NCBI GenBank assembly: GCA_944382895.1
Contig: CALWNV010000006.1
Coordinates: 1-46,943 of the forward strand
Direction of reading: 5' to 3'
Length of the DNA: 46,943 nucleotides
DNA from: an uncultured Clostridia bacterium
GTDB lineage: Bacteria; Bacillota; Clostridia; Oscillospirales; UBA644
A program made the translations under genes and the position numbers. Below are positions 32,020 to 40,642 of this stretch, piece after piece; the stretch's first letter is position 1, and each line of letters starts with the position of its first letter. The notes beneath the pieces are model-generated. The model searched no databases. It was not told where the DNA came from and worked only from the letters and a program-made list of their open reading frames with translations.

Positions 32020-33681
32020 TTATATTTTCGCGCCCGCAATCAGCTCACGCGCTGATTCCATATACGAAGGGACAAGCTTTTCGCCCCCGATTATCCGCGC
32101 GATCTCTCTGACCCTGTCTTCGCCTGTGATTGTTTTTACTGTAGTATGTGTATTTTCTCCGTCATTTATTTTATCAATAAGAAGATGCTCATCCGCATAT
32201 GCTGCGATCTGCGCAAGATGTGTAACTGATATCACCTGCTTATCCAAAGATATCTCCTTCATTTTTTTTGCAATTTTTTCAGCAGTCGCGCCGCTTACGC
32301 CGGAATCTATTTCATCAAAAACCAGTGTTTCAACGCTGTCACAGGAGGCAAGAACAGTTTTGATACTCAACATAATACGTGATAGTTCTCCTCCGGAAGC
32401 CGCTTTAGAAATCGGACGAAGATCCTGTCCGGGGTTTGCGGAAATCAAAAATTCAATATGTTCACAACCGTTTTCAAAAGGTGCGCACGGCTCAATGGCC
32501 ACACAAAATTCAGCATTGGGCATATCCAGCGATTCAAGCTGTTCAGTAATAGCTTTTTCAAGGTCTTCAGCGGCTTTCTGCCTGGTAACAGTAAGCGCCT
32601 CACCAAACAATAAAATTTCTTTTTCCTTTAATAAAAGTTTTTCACAAAGCCGGGCCTCTTCGACCTCGGCAGACTCCATTTGCGACAGTTGTTTTTTCGC
32701 GTTTTCAAGATACTGAATGATATCTTTAACATCGTATCCGTATTTCCTCTTTAGGCGTGATATTTTATCAAGCCGATCCTCTATCCTGTCGAGATTTTCG
32801 CGGTTGTATTCAAGATTAGCGAGTGTATTACGGACAAGTACTGATAATGACGCAACAGCATCATAGGCCATTTCCGCAGAATTATAAAGCTCTTCATACT
32901 CTGTTCCGAAAGAGGCTATACCGGAAAGAACCTTTTTTATTTCTCGTGTAAGATCATCCGCACCATTATCTTTAGCCAAAATCTCACATACGTTTTCAAG
33001 CGCCGACCTTATTTTTTCAAAATTTTGCAAAGCTTTTCTCTCAGATTTAAGAGCATCCTCTTCACCTTCCTCGGGCGCGATGCTTTCTATTTCGTCAATT
33101 TCATATCGAAGAAGTTCCAATGCTTCTTCTTTTTTTTCTGTGTTTTTCTTTAACTTATCCAACATGGATCTGACAGACAAATACTCATTATATGCAGTTT
33201 TATATGCCGAAAGTTCTTTATCGTTTTTAGCATATTGATCAAGAAAAAAACAATGGCTCAAACTCCGCATAAGAGCATGATTATCATGCTGTCCGTGTAT
33301 ATTGACAAGGAGACAGCCCAACTGTTTCAAAGCCGACAACGTCACCATGTTTCCGTTAATAAAAGCACGTGAACGGCCATCTGTGTATATTTCACGCCTG
33401 ACAATTATTTCTCCGTCAAAATCTATCCCGTTATCATCACAAAAAACCGAAACGGCGTTATAACTTTCCTTAACAGAAAATAAAGCGGAAACCATAGCTT
33501 TATCACATCCGCTTCTGATCACTTCTTTAGAAACACGCTCTCCCAATATCATTTGCAATGAATCTATCAACAATGTTTTACCCGCGCCTGTCTGCCCTGT
33601 AAGAACGATAAATCCTTCTGACAGAAGAGCTTCTGTTTTTTCTATTACCGCAATATTTTCTATTTGAAGACAGGTAAGCAT
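32020..33681 (-). CDS. recN: DNA repair protein RecN
   Basis: This 553-residue SMC-like ATPase acts early in double-strand break repair. The Walker A motif GQTGAGKTLLIDSLQM is near residue 29, a helical coiled-coil region fills the centre, and the ABC signature SGGELSRIMLSIK (about 428) and Walker B LVFDEIDSGVSG (about 452) lie near the end, followed by SVTHLAQIAAYAD. The length is normal. It is the last gene of the nusB-to-recN operon, separated from argR by 29 bases. Confidence 0.97.
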   Translation of the reverse strand: MLTCLQIENIAVIEKTEALLSEGFIVLTGQTGAGKTLLIDSLQMILGERVSKEVIRSGCDKAMVSALFSVKESYNAVSVFCDDNGIDFDGEIIVRREIYTDGRSRAFINGNMVTLSALKQLGCLLVNIHGQHDNHALMRSLSHCFFLDQYAKNDKELSAYKTAYNEYLSVRSMLDKLKKNTEKKEEALELLRYEIDEIESIAPEEGEEDALKSERKALQNFEKIRSALENVCEILAKDNGADDLTREIKKVLSGIASFGTEYEELYNSAEMAYDAVASLSVLVRNTLANLEYNRENLDRIEDRLDKISRLKRKYGYDVKDIIQYLENAKKQLSQMESAEVEEARLCEKLLLKEKEILLFGEALTVTRQKAAEDLEKAITEQLESLDMPNAEFCVAIEPCAPFENGCEHIEFLISANPGQDLRPISKAASGGELSRIMLSIKTVLASCDSVETLVFDEIDSGVSGATAEKIAKKMKEISLDKQVISVTHLAQIAAYADEHLLIDKINDGENTHTTVKTITGEDRVREIARIIGGEKLVPSYMESARELIAGAKI

Positions 33682-33710
33682 AATTTTTCTCTGCGATCCT
33701 ATTTCATTTT

Positions 33711-34178
33711 TTATTTTGTAATAATCGATGTAATATCATTTTTAACCGTCTCGGCTGAGGCGTTATCGGAAGCTACAAGAAGTATAGTATCATCGCCGGC
33801 AATCGTCCCGATTATCATTTCATTATCAAGAGTATCGACCGCGGCGCAAGCAGCCTGAGCCATTCCTGAATAACATTTGACCACTATCAAGTTTTGCGCG
33901 GTTCTGAGTGAGATTATACTATCTCTCATTATCCCCTGAGATTTAGCTGTGATATGAGGGACAGCTGTCCCGGCTTTTTCACGCTGTTCATATCTGTAAA
34001 CATTATCTTTCGTAAGAATTTTCACCAAATGCAGTTCCTTTATATCACGTGAAACCGTTGCCTGAGTGGTTTTGAAACCGCTTGCGTTCAAAAAAAGCGT
34101 AAGTTCATCCTGTGTTTCAATATTATTATCTTTTATAAGTTCAAGGATTTTGGCGTGTCTTCTGTTTTTTACTTTCAT
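33711..34178 (-). CDS. argR: Arginine repressor ArgR
   Basis: This 155-residue transcription factor has an N-terminal winged helix (RRHAKILELIKDNNIETQDE and TTQATVSRDIKELHLVKI) and a C-terminal hexamerisation and arginine-binding domain with GTIAGDDTILLV. It represses arginine synthesis when arginine is bound. It lies between nadK and recN, as in most Firmicutes. GAGGG lies before the ATG, nine bases after the nadK stop. Confidence 0.96.
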   Translation of the reverse strand: MKVKNRRHAKILELIKDNNIETQDELTLFLNASGFKTTQATVSRDIKELHLVKILTKDNVYRYEQREKAGTAVPHITAKSQGIMRDSIISLRTAQNLIVVKCYSGMAQAACAAVDTLDNEMIIGTIAGDDTILLVASDNASAETVKNDITSIITK

Positions 34179-34187
34179 AAACCGCCC

Positions 34188-35027
34188 TCACTTCATCTTT
34201 TGAGAAAGAGTATCGTAAAAAGAAATATTTTTGAATTTGATAAGCTTAGTAACCTTACCGGATTTTTTCAGCCTGACCGTATCATTTTCCTGCAAAGGAT
34301 AGTTTATATATCCGTCAAGGGTAAGATAATAAGGAATCTTCATATCATTAAATGTAACGGAAAGATGAGCGTCATGATTAAATATAATCGATCTGGTAGA
34401 CAATGTGTGCGCACAAATAGGCGTAGCAATAATTGAAGACAAAGCCGGGTCGACAATCGGCCCTCCCGCAGATACAGAATATGCCGTTGAACCGGTAGGC
34501 GTTGCGAAAATTATTCCGTCGGCACGATAAGAAGAGATAAACTTATCATGATTATATACATTGATGTCTATAAGCCGTGAAACCACACCTCGTGAGATAA
34601 CGGCGTCATTAAGCGCATTATCGGTAAATATAAGACTGCCGTCACGCCAAAGCTTTACATCTATCATCATTCGCGGCTCAACCGTATATGCCTCGTTCAC
34701 AAGACCGTCAAGGATATCAATCTCATTTTGCTCTATTTCAGCCATAAAACCGACTTTTCCCATATTTATACCTATTATCGGCAAATCATTGAGCGCGGCT
34801 TCCTGTGCGACACGAAGAATAGTTCCGTCTCCGCCTATAGTAAACAAAAAATCAGACTCCCTGAAACAATCCTCTCTCGGCAAAAATTTAACGGCCGCGT
34901 CAAGCTCTGCGACACAAGGACTGTCGGCTAATATCTGTATGTCAAGACTGACAAGCTTTTTTATGAGCTTGTTTGTGACATATAGTCCGATATCACGTTC
35001 AGCGTTTGGCATTATTGCGGCTTTCAA
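34188..35027 (-). CDS. nadK: NAD kinase
   Basis: This 279-residue enzyme phosphorylates NAD to NADP. GGDGT at residues 65-69 with the following NMGKVGFM, and the later TPTGSTAYSVSAGGPIV, are diagnostic. It overlaps the tlyA stop by four bases (ATGA), so translation is coupled. Confidence 0.96.
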   Translation of the reverse strand: MKAAIMPNAERDIGLYVTNKLIKKLVSLDIQILADSPCVAELDAAVKFLPREDCFRESDFLFTIGGDGTILRVAQEAALNDLPIIGINMGKVGFMAEIEQNEIDILDGLVNEAYTVEPRMMIDVKLWRDGSLIFTDNALNDAVISRGVVSRLIDINVYNHDKFISSYRADGIIFATPTGSTAYSVSAGGPIVDPALSSIIATPICAHTLSTRSIIFNHDAHLSVTFNDMKIPYYLTLDGYINYPLQENDTVRLKKSGKVTKLIKFKNISFYDTLSQKMK

Positions 35028-35782
35028 TTCAGTTTCTCCTTTATAATGTGTTTCAGATCATATATAATCGGCAAATACCCATTTTTCATATAAAATAAAA
35101 ACTCCGTATTTCCGTCTCCGCCGAGTATAGGTGATTTAGTAATACCGACAACAGAATAATCGTTCTTTTCACATAAAACAATGACTTTTTGCAATACAGA
35201 CAACAAATCTTTTTCCGATTTTACTACACCGTTTTTTATTCTTTTCCTTCCTATCTCAAACTGAGGCTTGACAAGACATATTATAGCAGAATCCTCACGA
35301 ATATGTTTTCGTATATAAGGCAAAACATTTTCAAGGGATATAAATGAAACATCTACAGTCGCAATATCAAATAAAATGTCTGATTCATAATTTCTGATAT
35401 CAGTTCCTTCAAGATTAACAACTCTGTCATCATAGACAAGCTTTCTGTCAAGTTGACCGTGACCGACATCAAGCGCGTAAACTTTTGCCGCACCGTTTAT
35501 AAGCGCGCAATCTGTAAACCCGCCTGTCGAGGCACCTATATCCAGAACTGTTTTCCCGGAAAAATCGAGTTTAAATATATCAATTGCCTTTTCAAGCTTG
35601 TACCCGCCGCGACCTACATATTTCAAATTGTTCCGGACAGTTACAACATCCCCTGTCAAAACATCATATGAAGGTCTACAGTGAGCTCCGTTTACACCTA
35701 CGTCACCGTTGTTTATCGCAAACTGAGCTTTGGTGCGCGAAGAAAAAAAATTATTCTCAACCAAATATACATCAAGTCTCAT
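35024..35782 (-). CDS. tlyA: TlyA-family rRNA 2'-O-methyltransferase
   Basis: This 252-residue protein has an N-terminal S4 RNA-binding domain (MRLDVYLVENNFFSSRTKAQ) and a FtsJ-like methyltransferase domain with the SAM motif VLDIGASTGGFTDC (about 79-92), DVSFISLENV and VKPQFEIG. TlyA methylates 16S and 23S rRNA riboses in several bacteria. It follows the OapA-like gene with a four-base overlap. A dxs gene often lies between these two genes in other Firmicutes but is absent here. Confidence 0.94.
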   Translation of the reverse strand: MRLDVYLVENNFFSSRTKAQFAINNGDVGVNGAHCRPSYDVLTGDVVTVRNNLKYVGRGGYKLEKAIDIFKLDFSGKTVLDIGASTGGFTDCALINGAAKVYALDVGHGQLDRKLVYDDRVVNLEGTDIRNYESDILFDIATVDVSFISLENVLPYIRKHIREDSAIICLVKPQFEIGRKRIKNGVVKSEKDLLSVLQKVIVLCEKNDYSVVGITKSPILGGDGNTEFLFYMKNGYLPIIYDLKHIIKEKLN

Positions 35783-36411
35783 TTGCCAGAAAAAACCTTT
35801 TCAGGAATAATAAAACATATCAATCTCGCAAAAAAGAAAACAATATCATTGCTCTTTTTTATTGCAAAGTTTTTCCCGAGAGCTTTAATAGAAACAGTTA
35901 TCGCGGAAATAAGAGAAGTCACTATCAGCATTGTTAAAAAAGTATTGGCCGTAAACAGCGAAGATACCTGCGCCGCTATAACAGCTGACATCGTTCCGCT
36001 CAATACGTTCGCGACATCACCAATAACGTCGTTACAAAAACTTGAGACAGTATCCGCGCGAACTGTCAACCAAAACGCAGCCTTAGCTCCCTTGACTTTT
36101 TTTGTGGCCATGGAATTGAAAGGAGTACAATTTGCAGCGGCAACACTAACGCCTAAAATATCAAAAACCAGCCCTATAAATATAAATATACATAATACAG
36201 CGACAGCAAGCCATATATTTACATCGCTTCCACTTGCGCTTTCGGAAACCAATGACATCAATGCCGCAACAATAAAGGAAAGGATAAAAGCACGGGTCGC
36301 CCATTTGAAATTAAAAGTTTTCTGCCGCTGTTTTTTTATCGGCTTAGTTTGTTTTTCTGCTTTTTTATCGGTAATTTCGGAATCCACGTCCGGATTATCT
36401 TCGGTTTTCAT
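35779..36411 (-). CDS. oapA: OapA-like four-helix membrane protein (OLE RNA partner)
   Basis: From the ATG at 36411 (GAGGAGA upstream) the protein has 210 residues: a charged, Lys-rich tail of about 38 residues, then four predicted membrane segments (about 41-57, 66-90, 125-150, 157-177) and a basic C-terminus. The loop AAANCTPFNSMATKKVKGAK is between helices 2 and 3. Length, topology and place (between the structured RNA and tlyA) match OLE-associated protein A, which anchors OLE RNA at the membrane in Bacillus halodurans. The basic tail suits RNA contact. Identification rests mostly on position, since I cannot run a homology search. It overlaps tlyA by four bases. Confidence 0.72.
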   Translation of the reverse strand: MKTEDNPDVDSEITDKKAEKQTKPIKKQRQKTFNFKWATRAFILSFIVAALMSLVSESASGSDVNIWLAVAVLCIFIFIGLVFDILGVSVAAANCTPFNSMATKKVKGAKAAFWLTVRADTVSSFCNDVIGDVANVLSGTMSAVIAAQVSSLFTANTFLTMLIVTSLISAITVSIKALGKNFAIKKSNDIVFFFARLICFIIPEKVFSGK

Positions 36412-36436
36412 ATTTCTCCTCTCATAATAAAAAAAA

Positions 36437-37057
36437 GATGACAGCATGGAAGGTTAATCTTACGTCTTAGGTCAAGTAGGTTTCCCCATGACTTACCGTA
36501 TGTCGCCAAAACGGCGGTTTCCCTTTAAAAGCCACGAAAACTGCGTCACCGCAATTTTGACTTGATTGCCACTCAGTACGTACTGCAATCCCTTCCATGC
36601 ATCAGTCTAGGAGCTTTCCTCAACGGAATTTGAATAATTCTTAGTCTCTTTTGCAAATACGGTTTCTTATCGCAATAAAATTGCTTTACGGCCGTAAAGC
36701 AATTTTTGGCCGATATCCGCCGCACTCACTCAAGACAGGCTACACTGCACATAGCAAATCTCACATTTTTTGCAATCAGCTGCAGTCAAGCAGCGGAGAA
36801 ATACCACACTGCAGGTTCAATCCCAAGCCGTAGCGCGCAAAAACACCACGTTCTTGGGTCTCCAAGGCTGAAGGGTCGGTATTGCCGTATGCCATTACGG
36901 TTGCCCGGCAGCCCGTCGCCATTAAGCGACCCAACCAGCACCCACCCTATACTGGGCGTACAAAGCAGGCACCAGAAGTTTCACAGATATGCCCTTCGGT
37001 GGATTTTTAGCCCCACCCTGGTAATTATCAAATCCGACTAGAATACTGTATCATCGT
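36437..37057 (-). ncRNA. ole: OLE RNA (ornate, large, extremophilic RNA)
   Basis: About 620 bases lie between ispA and the OapA-like gene without a credible coding frame, and with higher G+C and many hairpins. These include a 30-base perfect palindrome (36677-36706), GTCGC/GCGAC, CGCC/GGCG, GATTGC/GCAATC (36564-36590), and a 10-bp closing stem GCATGGAAGG (36444-36453) with CCTTCCATGC (36591-36600). OLE RNA is about 610 bases and in other Firmicutes lies between ispA and oapA, in an operon with nusB, xseA, xseB, tlyA, nadK, argR and recN; this arrangement is matched here. Ends are inferred from the promoter at 37064-37092 and a U-run at 36429-36436. It is not RNase P or tmRNA by motif. Confidence 0.8.
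36677..36706. repeat. 30-base perfect palindrome within the OLE RNA
   Basis: The two 15-base halves (36677-36691 and 36692-36706) are exact reverse complements, with centre CGG|CCG. In RNA this would be an extended stem of one arm; its tight loop would open the central pairs. Confidence 0.9.
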
Positions 37058-37063
37058 TTTTAT

Positions 37064-37092
37064 ATTATAACATATTTCTGTGAAAATTTCAA
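37064..37092 (-). promoter_or_regulatory. Housekeeping promoter of the OLE RNA
   Basis: TTGAAA (37087-37092) and TATAAT (37064-37069) are 17 bases apart on the minus strand, after the ispA stop. A start near 37057 is predicted, which gives an RNA of about 620 bases to the U-run at 36429-36436. Confidence 0.8.
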
Positions 37093-37118
37093 GTATATTC
37101 AAAAATTTATATATGATT

Positions 37119-37976
37119 TCAGTTTTCACGCTTACAAAGCATATCGGCAAAATCACATAATTTCTCGCTGTTACCGAATTTTTTAATAGCACTGACTGCC
37201 GTTTCGGAAAGATTTTTCACCTTTTCCTGAGCACCTTCACAACCAAAAATATCCACAAACGTCGTCTTGCATTCTTTCTTATCTTTACCGATGCTTTTAC
37301 CCATTTTCTCTTTTGTTCCGACAACATCAAGTATATCATCCCGTATCTGAAATGCGAGACCGATATTTTCAGCGTATACATGGAGCGCGTCTTTTTTCTC
37401 GCCGTACTCATCCGCAGCGACAGCTCCACACAATACACACGCCTCAAGCATGGCGCTTGTTTTAAGACGATGTATACGTAAGACATCTTGTTCGGAAAGG
37501 GTATTCTTATTATTTTCCATATCCAAAACCTGACCCAGAACTATTCCATTAAAGCCGGAAGCATTAAGTAAAATATCTATTCCGGATAATTTTTGACGAT
37601 CAGTTAGATCGCTTGCAATAACAGTTTCATACGCGCGGGCATAAAGTCCCATCCCGGCCATCAGAGCCATCGCTTCTCCGTATACAACATGATTGGTGGG
37701 CCTCCCGCGACGAAGACTGTCATCATCCATACACGGCATATCATCGTATATCAGGGAATAGGTGTGTATAATCTCAAGCGCGCAAGCAAACGGTAAAGCG
37801 CGTTCAGGAGATTTACCGCAAAATTCACACGCAAGCATCGTCAGCACCGGTCTGACGCGCTTTCCTCCGGCAAAAATACTGTAGCGCATCGCTTCTGTAA
37901 GACGCTCATCATCTTGAGGGAAGCATTCTTCAAGAGCATTATTAACTTTTTCGATATACGGCCTGAAATCAGTCAT
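37119..37976 (-). CDS. ispA: Farnesyl (geranyl) diphosphate synthase
   Basis: This 285-residue trans-prenyltransferase has the first aspartate-rich motif DDMPCMDD at 78-85 and the second at FQIRDDILD, with GGKRVRP near residue 38. It makes C15 (or C10) diphosphates for undecaprenol and quinone synthesis. I set the start at the ATG at 37976 (AAAGGAG upstream, family N-terminus TDFRPYIEK) and not at the longer frame. It overlaps the xseB stop by eight bases. It is the last protein gene before the OLE RNA. Confidence 0.95.
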   Translation of the reverse strand: MTDFRPYIEKVNNALEECFPQDDERLTEAMRYSIFAGGKRVRPVLTMLACEFCGKSPERALPFACALEIIHTYSLIYDDMPCMDDDSLRRGRPTNHVVYGEAMALMAGMGLYARAYETVIASDLTDRQKLSGIDILLNASGFNGIVLGQVLDMENNKNTLSEQDVLRIHRLKTSAMLEACVLCGAVAADEYGEKKDALHVYAENIGLAFQIRDDILDVVGTKEKMGKSIGKDKKECKTTFVDIFGCEGAQEKVKNLSETAVSAIKKFGNSEKLCDFADMLCKREN

Positions 37977-38172
37977 CGGTATCTCCTTTTGAAAGAATCT
38001 CAATTTTAGCCTTGTATTCATTTAACTGCTTATAACAAAAATCCGCAAGCTTGACGCTTTCTTCATAAAGTTTCATCGCATCTTCTAAAGGAAGTTCGCC
38101 TTTTTCCAAAGTTTCGGCTATCGCTTCAAGGCGTTTTAACGCCTGCGTGTATGTTTGTTTTGTCTGTGACAT
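37969..38172 (-). CDS. xseB: Exodeoxyribonuclease VII small subunit
   Basis: The 67-residue protein has the family pattern ALKRLEAIAETLEKGELPLE and EESVKLADFCYKQL. Several XseB helices bind each XseA. The ATG at 38172 (SQTKQTYTQALKRL) matches the usual N-terminus; starts at 38190 or 38187 are also possible and would extend the overlap with xseA. It overlaps both neighbours. Confidence 0.93.
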   Translation of the reverse strand: MSQTKQTYTQALKRLEAIAETLEKGELPLEDAMKLYEESVKLADFCYKQLNEYKAKIEILSKGDTDD

Positions 38173-39334
38173 CGCAGAATATTTCACCATCTTTCAATAT
38201 TATTTCAATATTATCGCCTTTCCTGACAGAATCCACCGACGACACTAATCGCTCACCGCTGTAGGCAAGCGAATATCCGCGCGATAAAACAGATAATGGG
38301 CTTAATGCGTTTATCTCAGCAACAATCTTATCCAATAAATATCCGCAATCCGCAAAGCAGGAAGAAACAGAATAAGCGGAGCGCTCGCTGAGAGTTGCGA
38401 TATACGCACTGTTTTTATTAAGAACTTCATCAAAATCAATACGTTCCGAAAGATTGTCAATAAATGAAAAACTACTGTCTAAGAAATTATCAATAGCCCG
38501 TCTACATAAAGAAAAACAGGAATCTGTTTTCAAATATAATTCTTCTTTACTCGGTGTAACAGACTGGGCTGCCGCTGTCGGTGTCGCAGCACGAAAATCT
38601 GCAACAAAGTCGAGAATCGTAAAATCCGTTTCATGCCCGATCGCGCTGACAACCGGAACATCAAGTGCGTATACAGTTCTTGCAAGAGTTTCATCATTGA
38701 ATCCGGAAAGATCCTCAAACGAGCCGCCGCCACGGGTAATAACCAAAACATCGATATTTTTATTTTTTATCGTTTCTATCGCCCGGATAACTGATCGAGG
38801 ACAATCCTCTCCCTGAACAGTCGCCTCACATATAAGTATATCGGCAAACGGATATCTGTTCTGGACTGTAACACAGAAATCATGTATGGCTGCGCCGTTG
38901 AGTGAAGAAATAAGACCTATTTTTTCCGGATATCGAGGGACAGATTTTTTATTTTCCGGATCAAACAACCCCTCTTTTTCAAGCTTTCGCTTTAATTGTT
39001 CATAAGCTATAAATTCCGAACCTATACCGTCCGGTATCATATCGGAAACATAGAGCTGATACTGTCCTGTTTTCTCAAATACGGAAACACGTCCGGTCAC
39101 AAAAACTTTCATCCCGTCTTCAGGCCTGAATTTAAGTAAGGAAAACTCTTTTGCAAACATTACGGATGAAACCGCACTTTCAGAATCTTTTAATGTAAAA
39201 TAAGCATGTCCGCTATTGTACAGCTTGAAACCGGATATCTCTCCTGAAACAGTGATTCGTTGCAGATATTTATCAGATTCGAGTATATTGCGGACATAAA
39301 TATTCAGTTGTTTTACCGTCAGTATCACACTCAT
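38126..39334 (-). CDS. xseA: Exodeoxyribonuclease VII large subunit
   Basis: This 402-residue nuclease subunit has an N-terminal OB-fold (ITVSGEISGFKLYNSGHAYF), the catalytic region with TSLNGAAIHD-like (SSLNGAAIHDF), RGGGSFEDLSGFNDETLAR, and SAIGHETDFTILDFVADFRA. The C-terminus has GYSLAYSGERLVSSVDSVRKG and a short tail. It degrades single-stranded DNA. AGAGGG precedes the ATG; it overlaps the TsaD-like stop by four bases (ATGA). Confidence 0.96.
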   Translation of the reverse strand: MSVILTVKQLNIYVRNILESDKYLQRITVSGEISGFKLYNSGHAYFTLKDSESAVSSVMFAKEFSLLKFRPEDGMKVFVTGRVSVFEKTGQYQLYVSDMIPDGIGSEFIAYEQLKRKLEKEGLFDPENKKSVPRYPEKIGLISSLNGAAIHDFCVTVQNRYPFADILICEATVQGEDCPRSVIRAIETIKNKNIDVLVITRGGGSFEDLSGFNDETLARTVYALDVPVVSAIGHETDFTILDFVADFRAATPTAAAQSVTPSKEELYLKTDSCFSLCRRAIDNFLDSSFSFIDNLSERIDFDEVLNKNSAYIATLSERSAYSVSSCFADCGYLLDKIVAEINALSPLSVLSRGYSLAYSGERLVSSVDSVRKGDNIEIILKDGEIFCDVTDKTNIHAGVKTP

Positions 39335-40263
39335 AGTTTTCCCTCTGTTTTCAGTTTAGCAAGATACGCAATTCCTACTGCGTTATCAGATGAAAGCGGC
39401 GGAGGCGCAAAATATGCTTCACAAATATTTTTTACCGATTCCCTTAAAAACTGATTAGACATTACACCGCCGGCAAATACAACAGGATATGCTCCGAATT
39501 TGTTCATCGTATATGATATGGTGTTCTTAATATTCTCAAGGACAGCCGACTGAACAAAACGGGCAGTTTCAAAAGCATCAGAGGTTTCATCAAAAATTTT
39601 TCGAGCCGCATTTTCATATCCGGAAAGGCAAACATCCGCTTCTTTTCGCGCGATCTTAATTTTACTCTTAAAAGATATTCCCCCGGCAAGTTTTTCCATA
39701 GCGGCTCCGCAAGGAAACTCAAGCCCGAGAAAGACACCTACCCTGTCAATAAGTTGTCCCGCCGTTATATCAAGAGTCTTGGACACAATTTTTATATTAT
39801 CAAATCCATTCACAAAAAGCAACTCCATCGTCCCGCCCGAAAGATGATATGCAAAAAACGGTCTATGGATAAAATCTTCTTTCCCCTCAGCGAATAAAAC
39901 AGAAGCTATGTGTCCTTGCTGATGAGAAAAACCATAAAAAGGGACACCGGCCGCGCCAGCAACAGCCTTTGCGGCAAGGAGCCCCGGCAAAAAACACGGC
40001 ATATAAGAACCTTCGGTATTACGAGGGGAAACTGAAGCGCCTACCGCAATAGGATTCAATAAATCTAACTCCTGAATAAGTTCCGGTAGAGCTTTTACAT
40101 GCAAAAAAACAGCATCGGATTGCCTCAAGCCCTTCTCTCCCGACGGTACGGGCAAAGGCTTTTTTTTGCATATATAATACGCTGCCCCGGTCAGCACGCC
40201 GACCGAGGTGGTGTAGTTTGAGGTATCAAACCCAATATACTTATTTTCCGTTTTCGCGCACAT
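39331..40263 (-). CDS. TsaD/Kae1-family (peptidase M22-like) protein
   Basis: This 310-residue protein has the ASKHA ATPase pattern of TsaD: IGFDTSNYTTSVGVL at the start, GFSHQQGHIAS with an HxxxH iron or zinc site near residue 120, YHLSGGTMELLFV, and FAGGVMSNQFLRE near the end. It is shorter than true TsaD (about 340), and Clostridia carry a second such gene next to nusB/xseA, so this is probably a paralogue whose role in t6A tRNA modification is uncertain. It overlaps the nusB stop. Confidence 0.82.
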   Translation of the reverse strand: MCAKTENKYIGFDTSNYTTSVGVLTGAAYYICKKKPLPVPSGEKGLRQSDAVFLHVKALPELIQELDLLNPIAVGASVSPRNTEGSYMPCFLPGLLAAKAVAGAAGVPFYGFSHQQGHIASVLFAEGKEDFIHRPFFAYHLSGGTMELLFVNGFDNIKIVSKTLDITAGQLIDRVGVFLGLEFPCGAAMEKLAGGISFKSKIKIARKEADVCLSGYENAARKIFDETSDAFETARFVQSAVLENIKNTISYTMNKFGAYPVVFAGGVMSNQFLRESVKNICEAYFAPPPLSSDNAVGIAYLAKLKTEGKL

Positions 40264-40642
40264 ATGTACCTAATATCCCGTTTACAAACTTAGCGGAATT
40301 TTCTCCGTCAAATTTTTTCGTAAGTTCAACCGCTTCGTTTATTGCAGAGGCAGCAGGAACATCATCAACGTTATCAATTTCGTATATCGCAAGCCTTAAA
40401 ACGCAAAGACTCACTTTAGGAAGCCTTGTTGTTTTCCATCCTGAACTATACTTATTTATTTTTTCATCCAATGATTCTTGCTGCAAAACGACCTCTCGAA
40501 AAAGCCTTTCAGAATATTCATCATAATGAAAATCTGAATATTCCTTTGCAAGTAGTAAAAGCTCTTCAACATCCGGGGTATTGGAAAACGACGCTTCGAA
40601 CAAAAGCATAAACGCAGCCTCTCTCGATGCGCTTCTTGTCAT
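40241..40642 (-). CDS. nusB: Transcription antitermination factor NusB
   Basis: This 133-residue protein has the N-terminal SREAAFMLLFEASFS and the later AIYEIDNVDDVPAASAINEAVELTKKFDGE...FVNGILG, the hallmark of NusB, which with NusE/S10 binds boxA of rRNA operons. It overlaps the preceding gene by four bases. Confidence 0.95.
   Translation of the reverse strand: MTRSASREAAFMLLFEASFSNTPDVEELLLLAKEYSDFHYDEYSERLFREVVLQQESLDEKINKYSSGWKTTRLPKVSLCVLRLAIYEIDNVDDVPAASAINEAVELTKKFDGENSAKFVNGILGTYVRENGK

Noticed and set aside
32126-32716. A 196-codon plus-strand frame antisense to recN
   Set aside because: Shadow of the recN coding strand with low-complexity composition.
35681-36427. A 248-codon plus-strand frame antisense to the OapA-like gene and tlyA start
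   Set aside because: It lies wholly within the reverse complement of the real genes and has no ribosome binding site.
36651-37041. Two plus-strand open frames of 60 and 111 codons inside the structured region
   Set aside because: They have no ribosome binding site, unusual amino-acid composition, and lie antisense to the OLE RNA; the hairpins explain the region better.
36437-37057. RNase P RNA, tmRNA, 6S RNA or a riboswitch as the identity of the structured region
   Set aside because: The GAGGAAAGTCC-type and tag-peptide/TPsiC motifs are absent, and it is longer than the usual forms; position and length fit OLE.
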